From assembly GCA_012184525.1 (NCBI GenBank), contig WOFQ01000044.1, forward strand, positions 235,767 through 299,766: a DNA stretch of 64,000 nucleotides, read 5' to 3'. Below the pieces are notes generated by a model. That model saw nothing but the letters and a program-made list of their open reading frames with translations. It was not told the DNA's origin and ran no database searches. The stretch is from Xenoacremonium recifei (taxonomy: Eukaryota > Ascomycota > Sordariomycetes > Hypocreales > Nectriaceae). Below, piece after piece: positions 34,301-42,490 of this stretch. A program made the position numbers and the translations under genes. Numbering within the stretch: the stretch's first letter is position 1; each line of letters begins with the position of its first letter.

Positions 34301-35183
34301 AGTCGCTGAGGCGTTGGATGGCGTCTCGGATGTCATCAAATAGCTGCACACATCTTTGGGCGCCCCCAGGTCCAAGCTGACGGTAGGTGATGTCGCCCTT
34401 GATGTCAAGTATCCGAAAAGCGGCGAGCAGAGAGAGTGGCATTAGGGTGTAGACCAGTGGTCTGCCATTCCTGTTACTTGCCTTGACGATATCGGCAGGT
34501 ATGTTCTTGATGAGGTTCTGGGCGTTGGCGATGTCGGTAAGGAAGGGATCGTTGGCGAGGTTGTCTCCGACTACGGCTATTTCGACAGAAGGCTCAGGAT
34601 GAGTATCGGGTGCATCTTCGACTGGCGACAGTCCTGCTGTCTTGAGCAAAGAAAGCTGTGCCGCTAGGTCTCCGAGAACCTGGCTTCTGTCTTCAGACGG
34701 ACTAAGTTGTCGCTTAGCGCTGAACACGTAGCGGGCACCCCAATGAATACCAGTCACGACGTGAGTAGCAACATTAGTGTCCAAAACGTTGGGCGCGAGG
34801 CATTCCTTAATAATACCACTGGCACTGAAATCGAGCTCCTCTTCTACAGTTGTGAAGTTGTAGTGTAGAGAAGACTGCACAACACGATCCGTGTCATGTT
34901 TGCCGGATAAGGGAAGGCTGGATTTCTCGACCTTGGCAAGTCCAGCTAGGACGCTGACACCCAGTTCGGCATCGATGCCGCATGCCTCGAATCTTTCTGC
35001 GAAGGTGTCCCCGTTGGTTGGTTGGAATTTATCCGATTGGTGATGAGTAGTTCTCACGGCATCGGAAGGAAGGGGTTTGTCGAACAGGGACAATGAGAGG
35101 AAGGCATCGCTGCGAGCATCATAGAGACTTCCCAGGGCGGCGATCTGTCCTAGAGCTGGACGGTTGAGGATAGGAGACGCCAT
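31395..35183 (-). CDS. Stonustoxin-like N-terminus fused to zinc-binding region and P-loop GTPase
   Basis: Single-exon protein of 1,262 residues from ATG 35183 (the open frame goes further up but begins with TTG). Residues 1-250 resemble the N-terminal MACPF-related domain of fish stonustoxin/verrucotoxin homologues, seen in RPALGQIAALGSLYDARSD and the GIHWGARYVF segment. Residues about 270-500 match the helical and thioredoxin-like parts of that family. A Cys-rich stretch at 518-570 (CPHYSCD...CGSC...CECG) may bind zinc. The G domain starts with GETGVGKST at 601-609, then DTPGIGDTRG and FTNTRG, close to AIG1/septin-like GTPases. A second Cys/His-rich segment, coiled coil and a basic tail follow. 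Pore formation is known for the fish toxins only; here an intracellular immunity or membrane role is inference. Confidence 0.82.
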   Translation of the reverse strand: MASPILNRPALGQIAALGSLYDARSDAFLSLSLFDKPLPSDAVRTTHHQSDKFQPTNGDTFAERFEACGIDAELGVSVLAGLAKVEKSSLPLSGKHDTDRVVQSSLHYNFTTVEEELDFSASGIIKECLAPNVLDTNVATHVVTGIHWGARYVFSAKRQLSPSEDRSQVLGDLAAQLSLLKTAGLSPVEDAPDTHPEPSVEIAVVGDNLANDPFLTDIANAQNLIKNIPADIVKASNRNGRPLVYTLMPLSLLAAFRILDIKGDITYRQLGPGGAQRCVQLFDDIRDAIQRLSDYFARLQTHTACVPPEHIDSIAQLLARIKTQEIIPEADFASLVKDFRNGKADDQQFWTRLTEFIGDNSPQSILSAITYEEKMDFQDLLIHAGAHLVGYKTRSVSALLHGSEYEDAFLFYFNEYVRHHSDVWEENLAAFLDILQDRSHYTLAIAFDQDAVDHDAHGVTFLEKPYISHLRRGRIIDEDVVEKRKVLAANCVMRVDEEALDRSVNGKPLDRRAVKVPCPHYSCDQTLQCNWICGSCQSTVEYSVIDDLLYCECGASVYHKWEFQCKDPKHGSDWNQYEPGELLQKLKLLEPVEDLNILILGETGVGKSTWINAFVNYLSYESIDDALDTKDLKWVIPCSFQTQTAVDGKFVETEIKIGSSESEKDGSGGQSATQSTEVYTVNIGETRVRLIDTPGIGDTRGIDQDNSNMTDILTVLRTYNNLHGVLILLKPNAARLTVMFRFCVKQLLTHLHRNAANNIVFGFTNTRGSNYKPGDTFKPLNALLSEYKDANIGLFENNVYCFDSESFRYLAAQKKGIDIGHLEDNRRSWEYSVGECERLVKHCQGITPHKVRSTINLNETRNTIHRLTEPMAFISESIRASIDVNNDAIKELESFKLTRQELLQRLFVQKETLKSEKVEMPQTVCTHDDCVEIRTDFEGKTETATTIYKTVCHQGCYLISVDRNKKGHPELQKCAAMDKAGMCKDCGHTWMDHMHIYYKYVPTTYQHRDVAIDRDLVKNADNIQLKEEAIRMKKEAIEEYKLERLQVQDAAIQFAFFLKRHAITPYNDATVEYIDMLIDQERQKEVKAGGSNQRRIKLEKDKDKYLERVEVLEKAIKQGDESKLLDDKGVAQQIISLYGLPHFGNDLRNIVKIQEMAAESTYRERSCNVSGRAQFHRGRRQKKNQTRDDERRNRDLRQGPSAPTKIITSYEPIPGSFPREPTGGTVREKPRARSVARREPPPLQEKEGSWIVRNVKRLLRGF

Positions 35184-36042
35184 TCTGTCAAGGAGACGTA
35201 GAAGCAAAAGATGAAATATGAGCACATGCGGCTGAGGGATGAAGATAGATGTTACTAGTGAGGAGAAAAAATGAGAATGAAGCCGGGTGAGCAGAGCTAA
35301 AGTAGGCAGTACAATGTGTTTGCAGTTCGTAAGATTGTAGACAGACAATAAGATAAAAGGCGGGGGAAGAGAAGAAAGGAAAATGGAGAGATTGTAGGTA
35401 GGCAGATGGACTCGGCCAACTTAATACAAAGGTGCCAACTCCTAGGCGTCAAGGCGGGCTCTTGCGCGACCTCTGTTAGAGATAAGCGCCGGCTGTCACC
35501 CCTAGTTTGCAAGCCAGCTCTTTAGACATCGATCCATGGGATGGAGTTTCATCGGATGGCTATCACCAACAAACCTAAAGTCTGCTATATTTATCCATCA
35601 TCAATGAGCTGTTGGTTGAGTTCTTGGTTCAATATGCATGTTGGTTGCTAGTTTCCTACACCTGAAACGACGGGCGGAAGCGCCTTGCTAAACGGGCTTG
35701 GTCTCCGGGCTCTCGAGCACTGTATCAGTTTTTCTTTCGTCGCAAAACGGGACGTGCAGTGGAAGTGTAACTATTCAAGATTCATGTGGTAACTACGTGT
35801 GTTTCAATTTGCAGCAGCCGGATTGCAGCGATAAAGGCCGTTCTATACGAAGAGCTGATACCCTGGCATGCTAACCAATAGTCCTAGATCTAGCCCGTAG
35901 AGGGGACCCCTACTGGTAGGCGATCCTGAAAATTGGCTCGCTTAGGCGCCTCGGCACAATCTTAGTGCCAGCTCAGCTGAGAGGATAGGAACTCAGCTCT
36001 ACAAGTAGAAACGGAACCGGGACGTCTGCGAAGCAATCGGTA
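35184..36042. other. Intergenic, upstream of the GTPase fusion
   Basis: Contains the pyrimidine-rich promoter of the minus-strand gene (35280-35400). Nothing else recognised. Confidence 0.4.
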
Positions 36043-36250
36043 TTGTAGGTCAAGACTCAAAAATCCGGTCAGATCCGGGTTGGAGAGATACGGATTTGGG
36101 ATTTGTGGGGCCTTGCATTCATAATCAGAAATCGAAAAGCCTGGAAGACAAATACCGGAAGATGGAGGAAACCGAGCGGAATGCTTCTGTGAATAATTAA
36201 GGGCGAGCGAGAACTTATTCCGTTTTTATTTTGCTTCGAAGATAACAGAG
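36043..36250 (+). repeat. Diverged direct repeat, copy A
   Basis: Begins TTGTAGGTCAAGACT and aligns along about 200 bp with copy B at 37816-38030, at roughly 70% identity by eye with small gaps. Many of the differences are C/T or G/A. No ORF or terminal inverted repeats seen; may be a decayed solo LTR, MITE or segmental duplication. Confidence 0.75.
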
Positions 36251-36613
36251 AACGTGGCCACTTATTTTGGAAAAGCTTTGTCTTTCTCCTCAAATATGCT
36301 GCCACTCATTATGTCTACGCGAGCTAACGGTTAGGGTAGAGCGCATCGGTGTGGTATACTGTACAGAACTGCAAACAACTAATGCATGACCTTTCCCTTC
36401 AAGTCACCGTTCCATAGCTGTCTTGTTAGGTTAGTGGCTGAGTCACAGTTGGCCCCGACTTCTCCGCATACGTCTTCTGGCTTAGGCATGCGCGCGTCTG
36501 CGGCGCGGACCTCAGCCAGACAGCGTCTATGTGGCATAGATCTTCATAGCTGGGGTCTACGGCTGTTATGATTAGTGGAAAGAGCGCCGGATCGTCGGGC
36601 GTAGCGACTTAAG

Positions 36614-36674
36614 ATCGGGATAATGGTAGACGAAGCGACTGGAACTCGGGACAACGGGAGGCGAAGCGCCATAT
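36614..36674 (+). repeat. Two imperfect 31-bp tandem units
   Basis: TCGGGATAATGGTAGACGAA at 36615 is followed 31 bp later by TCGGGACAACGGGAGGCGAA; a partial third unit precedes them near 36594. They lie about 300 bp upstream of the small secreted protein gene. Confidence 0.55.
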
Positions 36675-36775
36675 GTCGCCGAACCTAATCCCAATCGATG
36701 GCAAACACAGGTTCTTCTGTCTGTTTGCGGGGGTTTACATATAGGCTGAAGCTTGAAGGATTCTGGATTTTCAAG

Positions 36776-36783
36776 TATAAAAG
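36776..36783 (+). promoter_or_regulatory. TATA box of the small secreted protein gene
   Basis: TATAAAAG at 36776, about 190 bp before the ATG at 36964. The following A-rich leader (ACAACAACACATAAACACAA) is typical of well-expressed fungal mRNAs. Confidence 0.55.
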
Positions 36784-36963
36784 GCCACGACTTTCCCAAG
36801 AATATGCTGCTGGAAGAATACATCAAGACTCTCTAGTACCTTACCTACTACAACAACACATAAACACAAACCGTAAGTTGTCGAGTTAGATGTAGTTGTA
36901 CGAAGCTTTGCTAACAACTTCAAAGCTAAGCCAACAGGTTACTTCCGTCAAAGCTATCTCAAT

Positions 36964-37140
36964 ATGCGTTTCACTTCGATCATTCTGGCCGCATTCGCCA
37001 CTGTTGCATTCGCTGCACCACAGCCGGTTGCCGAGCCCAATGGCAAACTTGATGCCCGTCAGACTTGGTGCGGTGCATGCGAGAACGGAGAGCAGATCTG
37101 CTGCAGCGCGGTCCAGTGCGACCCTCCCGTTCCGTGCTAA
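36964..37140 (+). CDS. Small secreted cysteine-rich protein (58 aa)
   Basis: ATG 36964 to TAA 37138-37140, no intron. Residues 1-18 form a clear signal peptide (MRFTSI, then a hydrophobic core ending AFAAP). A short propeptide ends LDAR just before QTW, suggesting a monobasic processing site. The mature part would be about 26 residues with six cysteines in the order C-x2-C-x6-C-C-x4-C-x5-C, enough for three disulfides. It has its own TATA box, an A-rich leader and an AATAAA signal. I do not recognise the family. Candidate effector, antimicrobial peptide or signalling peptide; function unknown. Confidence 0.8.
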   Translation: MRFTSIILAAFATVAFAAPQPVAEPNGKLDARQTWCGACENGEQICCSAVQCDPPVPC

Positions 37141-37247
37141 GGAGTGAAACTTGGTCAAGGTGCATTGGAAGGATGAAGTGATGGATTGTTCGGATTGGCT
37201 CCGGATAGTGGCTCTTTGTTTTAAACAAATGCTGTGAACCCTACATC

Positions 37248-37253
37248 AATAAA
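37248..37253 (+). terminator. Poly(A) signal of the small secreted protein gene
   Basis: AATAAA 108 nt after the stop codon, the canonical polyadenylation hexamer. Confidence 0.5.
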
Positions 37254-37815
37254 TCATTAAGATATTGCACTTATGAGTGCACATTGACGTTTGAGTTTGA
37301 ATCAGCCAGAAACATCCTTCCGACTGTTCAACGTGAGAAGCTGTAAGCGAGAGTAGCATCCCTTGACTCCTGCAGGAGCGAGATCCTCCTCTACCAACTT
37401 AAGATTTAGAGCCATTCGGATACGAGGCCGCGATCTGCGATACCTATCCCCGTTCAAGTTAGATATTGTTAGGCTACAGACAGCCCAGCACACTCGTGCT
37501 TATGTAGCGAGCCGAGCTCCCGACGACTCATATTAAAACAATGCGGGGTTGCCAAGACACACAGGCTGTATGTGGCAGGTTGCTTGTATATTCCCATAGA
37601 AGCGAGCCAATCGCCATTTCTGGTAATGTTACATGAGAAATGCCTCAAGTTTGTGATTATGACTTTCCGGCTGGCTGCACCGTTCTTTTATGACATCAGC
37701 ATCCTACTTCTCGGGAGTTCCAATTGGGCCGGCTGGCTTTGCGGCCCAAAACTTCCGTTGTCTCTGCAGTGCAAGCAACTTTCTGATGCGTGATGCTACC
37801 ACGTGTACTTCAGTC

Positions 37816-38030
37816 TTGTAGGTCAAGACTTGAAGAGTCCGGCCAGATCCGAGTTGGGGAAATAAGTTGGACATTTGCGGGGCCCCGCATTCACAACCAA
37901 TCTCTAATCGAAAACCTGGAAAACAAATCGCGAAACCGGAAGGTGAAGGAAACTAGGAGAAATATTTTTCTGAGCAAGGGCGATCGACGACTTAACCTAT
38001 TCTCAGAGTACAAGAGAACACAGGAAATGG
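37816..38030 (+). repeat. Diverged direct repeat, copy B
   Basis: Same orientation as copy A (36043-36250), starting TTGTAGGTCAAGACT; shared blocks include GGGGCC..GCATTCA, CTGGAA.ACAAAT and AAGGGCGA. The two copies bracket the small secreted protein gene at a distance of 1.77 kb. Confidence 0.75.
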
Positions 38031-38185
38031 ATATTATAGATCGTGTCATCAAGTATTATAACCGTTCAGATAAACAAGGTCCGGTAATACTGTTATAGAT
38101 GGTTGTCCTATTCCTGGTGTTTGTATTTTTGCGGAGCGTTTCCATAGTCATGAATCAAGCCCGCATTACCTCGAGCCCCCTTTCA

Positions 38186-39268
38186 CTATGGCCAATACTT
38201 CTTGACGAAATCTATCCCTTCAGCCACCCACGGCTCGTTAATGCCAAAAGGGACATCGAAGCCATGGTCACCAGCCTGGACTGTGTAGTGTAGAGGGACT
38301 TCAGGATGGGCCTCGCGGATACGGCGAACCATCTCGTCGTTACCTGTTTTAGGAACCTATGAAAGAGAAAAGCATCGCAGATTAGCATGCATCATGGAAT
38401 TAACGACATGAAGCCGGCAGTCCAGAATATGGACTCACAAATCTATCTTCTGATCCTTGAGCAATCCACATTGGCGGTAGAGTCTTGTTGGTGCGCATTG
38501 CATACTCCAACGACATCACCTCATCGTGTCCTTTGTTCTCGCGGTACCTGCCCGTCGCAGACAAGGCTTGAAGGAGGTCTAGCTTCTCCGGGAACGGCGT
38601 CTTGAGGCGGATGGCGCCATGTTTGATACCGGCCATGTATGTATCTACGATGGCGTGCATCTCGGCCGGTGCAGCGGCCTTCTTCTCGTCAATTTGCTCC
38701 CATTTGATGGGGTCGACGTCCCAATTGAGCCCAGGATACTGCGCCATGACGACCCTGATCTCTGCCTCTGGGCAGAGGAACGCCGACTGCATAGCCAAGA
38801 AGCCACCGTAGGCCGCGGCTCTGCCTGGGTCGACCGTGATGTGCGGCCAACGGGCAGCCACTGCGGCTGGTAAGGCTGAGCGGGCCCAGGCCCAAAAGTC
38901 CTTGATATCGTCAATGATATCTAAAATGCGGGCTTCAGGCATTAGACGATAGGTAGGAGAGATGATGATAGCATGTTCCCGCACTGCGAGCTCCAAGAAC
39001 CTACATAGTTGTTGTTAAAAACGGTCCAGAACCTTGCTTAATACAGGCCGCTTAGGGGTGGTATCTACCATTTGGCAGTGAAGAACGGGTCCAACACTGT
39101 TCCGATGACAAGGCCGCCGCCATGCAAGTGGGCCAATAATGGGCATAAGACATCGACCTGCGAAGAAACAAGAGATTTGGGAAGCAATATTGCCACTTCA
39201 AAGTCATCTTGATCTATTTTCTTGTATATGAGGTCGACACGTTCGAAATCAGCAAGGTAATCGGCCAT
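38186..39268 (-). CDS. Alpha/beta-hydrolase (esterase/lipase-3 type) lacking the nucleophile serine
   Basis: Model of 310 residues: exons 39069-39268, 38439-39000 and 38186-38356; introns 68 and 82 nt, frame kept. The oxyanion motif HLHGGGLVIG, the block ISPTYRLMPEA, the acid region WIAQGSEDRF and the late His (GDHGFD) are all present as in hormone-sensitive-lipase-like esterases. At the nucleophile elbow, where relatives carry GGSAGG between a strand and LAMQSA, this protein reads AAAYGGFLAMQSA: the four residues holding the catalytic Ser are missing, as if 12 nt were deleted between the repeated GG codons. It is otherwise intact, so it may be a pseudoenzyme (binding or scaffold) or a very recent loss. 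It is divergent to a Zn2Cys6 regulator. Confidence 0.85.
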
Positions 39269-39686
39269 TCTGCGTAGTCAGATGTATGAAATTATATGAA
39301 GATGTAGCTAGGCTTGACGGATGATGATCACCGCACGAGAAGGTAGAGCGCGCCCAGGTTTTATATACATAAAATTTTCAGCTACTCTGCTACCATTAAA
39401 GAGTACGTGTCAAAGACGAGGGACGTCATTTCATGATGCGCCATGCAGGGGAAGGGTGAGACTGGTGTAGCAATTTGAAGTGATCAAGTGCTCAAACTGG
39501 CTCTGATTGGTCAAGGAAGACCGGGATGATCGGCTGGGTCCGCGGAATGATCGGGGAGATCGGATCTTCTCTTATCTTACGACATTCTGCCTACAGCCAC
39601 CTCAGCATCGCAGCGACAGCAAGCCCAGATAAGGCGACGACTTCTTATCCGGCAATCTTCTATTCTGTTTTAGAAAGTATAGATAC
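39269..39686. promoter_or_regulatory. Divergent promoter: hydrolase / Zn2Cys6 factor
   Basis: 418 bp between two divergently transcribed genes. A TATATA-like box (TTTTATATACATAAAA) lies about 90 bp upstream of the hydrolase ATG. Repeated GATCGG words occur around 39527-39563. Confidence 0.4.
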
Positions 39687-42166
39687 ATGTCAACGGCAGG
39701 CCTCAACGCCGGTGCGGGGCTTCTGCGTCCACACAAGCGGCGGAAGACCCAGCTGGCCTGCAATCCTTGCAGAGCACGTAAGACAGGGTGTGATGGGAGC
39801 AGGCCCCATTGCAGCCAATGTCTCTTGAGAGGGGTTCAAGAGCAATGCGGTTATCAAGATAAAGCGGTCGAACCGTCGTTGCCGTAGGCCCTGCATGGTC
39901 TTGAACCAGCCACACAGCGTAAAGTGCTAATCCCATACTAGGGCACTCGTCAGCCTCGACAAACGGTTGCAGACGCTAGAAGCTGGACATCAAGCACATT
40001 ATAGACGGTTCAACACAGCCGAAATGGCTCCAGTGACAGGTAGGCTACTTTCCTTTTGCTTTTGATCAATCTAAAGTGATCATCATATTTACTCATGATA
40101 TTGCCATGAAGAGGACAATAGCGACACGAGATCGACAGACAGATCTCAGAACACGAATATCGTTAATTATCTAGACTCAGCTACTTACTCCTCGACAAAG
40201 AATCATTTTGTACACAGTGTTGCATCTGCTACCGCTGGGCCTAGCGACGCCGACTTCGCTGCAGTTGCTGGAAACCCTTTCCAAACGCCGCACCTTGCTA
40301 CCACGCTCAACGTTGACGACACCGGGCCAAGTGTTCCATCGTGTGAGCTGGTGGATATGGTTCTTCCTCCTCGACAGTTTGCGGATAGAATCCTAAACTG
40401 GTACTGGGATCACAACCACGTATTGCTCCCGGTACTCCATCGACCGTCCTTTACTGCTGCGTATGAGCGCCTCTGGCAACCTGTTGACCAGCAGCAAAAC
40501 CAGCAAGACCGCGGACCGCAGACTACAGTATTATACGCAACTCTAAATATGGTTCTTGCTCTTGGCTGCCAGCGCAGTGACTCAGTTGAGGACATTGCGG
40601 AAGACCGGCGTCTCGCAGACGAGTTCTACCAACGGTCTATCAGGCTCGTGTCAGCTGAGAAGGTGGACAATTATTCGCTATCAGTAGTACAGCTACTCGT
40701 ATTGCGGGCCTCGTACTTACTGTACGGTCCATATGCCGACCGGTGCTGGACAATTCTCATTGTCGCGATCAAGGCCGCGCAGGCTATCGGGTTGGGAGCC
40801 GCCAAGAATCGTAGGGCACCTATGAACCAACTGACGCGAGAGATGCGTCGTAGGGTCTGGTATTGTTGCCTGGCCATGGATAGGTACGTGGTTTAATTTC
40901 AGATACTGGCTTCATGAAATCCTGGACAAGTATCTTATGTGTTGACGATGATAGGCTTACCGCTGCCACTTTTAATCAAGCACCTCTGATACCAAGAGTT
41001 CGAGTAGTGCCAGCTCCAGCAGAAATCGATGACGAATATCTGTCCTCGACAGAGGAAGGACGCCAACCAGAAGGCATTCCATCATTCATGACGGGTAACA
41101 TCTACTTCTACAAACTCTTCAGTATAGGAGATAGGCGACATGAAGTTGAAGAGGGCAACATTCAGCAGAACGAAGACACATACTCAGGCCGAGATCTTGG
41201 AATAGCTCTGGATATACTCTCAGATCTAGACAGCCTTTTTGAGGAGCTTCCTGATTTTTTGAAACCGGGAAGTTATATCACAGCAGGCAGATATAAAAAC
41301 GCCTTCGAATTGCAGGCCAAGACGCTGCAGGCAAGGTGAGCTCTACTAACTTACATCTTGATCATATTTACAGTGCTGACAATCCACCCTGCACGAAAGA
41401 GCCATGTTTCTACGACTCTGGCTTTTGCAACCGTTCCTATTAGCCGGGATACAAAAGAGGACGACACGCAATGCACTCTTGTCTGCCCCTTCAGCACCAG
41501 CATTGGCCTCAGAGGGTCTGAAACAGCGGCTCAGAAACGACATGAGCAAACTGTGCGTCTCCACAGCACAGGAAGTACTCAATAGGCTATACCAGGTCGT
41601 ACTAGGCAATGGAAGAAGCACATCGCCTTGGCATGCACTGTACTGTAAGCCTTACTCCCCATCTTTTACGATGAGCCGGCGGCTGATAATTGGCGCAGTC
41701 ACTTTTGCTGCTGGCTCAGTGGTTGTCGCCGCGACTCTCTGCCCGGAGCTAGATGTCAGGCTGGATAGCGGCACTGGGCAGGCCTCGTGGGATCAGGCTA
41801 TCCGTATCTTTCAGTTCTGCCGCCAGCACGTGCCGACAGCGGATAGGGCATTGGAGGCTCTGAGTCTGTTCCGGCGGTGCGTCATGAAAAGAGCAGAGGC
41901 AGTCAGAGGTGAGACACCACAGAATCGATGCAGCCCTACGTCAATCAACTTAGATACTAACAGAAAGTTGAGAGTCTGGAAGGGATCGGAGAATTGTTTC
42001 CGAGGAAGTCTCGGCTGACAGCAATCCAGCTCTCGATCCTGAAATGATGGAGCAGTTGTCAGTGGATTGGACTCAACTCCTGGATTCAACTTCTCTCGAC
42101 ATGGCCTGGCTAACGTCGCAGGACGCAATACTTCAAGATTGGCTGCTCCCGGAAGTGACATCTTGA
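39687..42166 (+). CDS. Zn2Cys6 transcription factor
   Basis: Model of 679 residues with seven exons: 39687-39883, 39942-40039, 40112-40883, 40955-41335, 41400-41644, 41699-41908, 42030-42166. The zinc cluster near residues 26-55 reads CNPCRARKTGC then CSQC (C-x2-C-x6-C-x6-C-x2-C-x8-C) after a basic HKRRK. The fungal-specific domain shows ILNWYWDHNHVLLPVLHRPS, IGLGAAKNRR, RRRVWYCCLAMDR and the ALYFTFAAGSVVVAA helix. The tail is acidic and Trp-rich (DWTQLLDSTS, ILQDWLLPE), a likely activation region. Introns 2 and 4 use AAG acceptors. The last intron (41909-42029) is the weakest choice: an alternative acceptor leads to an early stop, so a frameshift there cannot be excluded. Likely regulator of the divergent hydrolase gene. 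Confidence 0.85.
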
Positions 42167-42490
42167 GATCAAACAAATTACTGAGAAATCCATATATCCG
42201 GCACAAATATAATGTTGCTGAGTCTTCAGAGGTGGAGAGAAAAGGGTCGGGAGGTTTGAGAGAGGCGATACCGACGCTGCAGCCCGAGCCGGCCCCATGT
42301 GGTCCCGTCTGGCCTCCGCGAATCGCTTCTGCATGGACTCCACGTTAGCAGCAGCTTCGAGACTTATTGATGGGAAATCTCGGATGGTTCATCGATATAC
42401 ATCGTCATCAATGAATGCCGAGTTCCATCCCCTCGGTTCTCGGCATGTGGGCAAGAATAGACATACTGAGTATATTGCGAAGCCAGCTAG
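42167..42490. other. Intergenic between convergent transcription factor genes
   Basis: 324 bp of shared 3' flank. Nothing recognised except a TCGGCA at about 42432. Confidence 0.4.
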
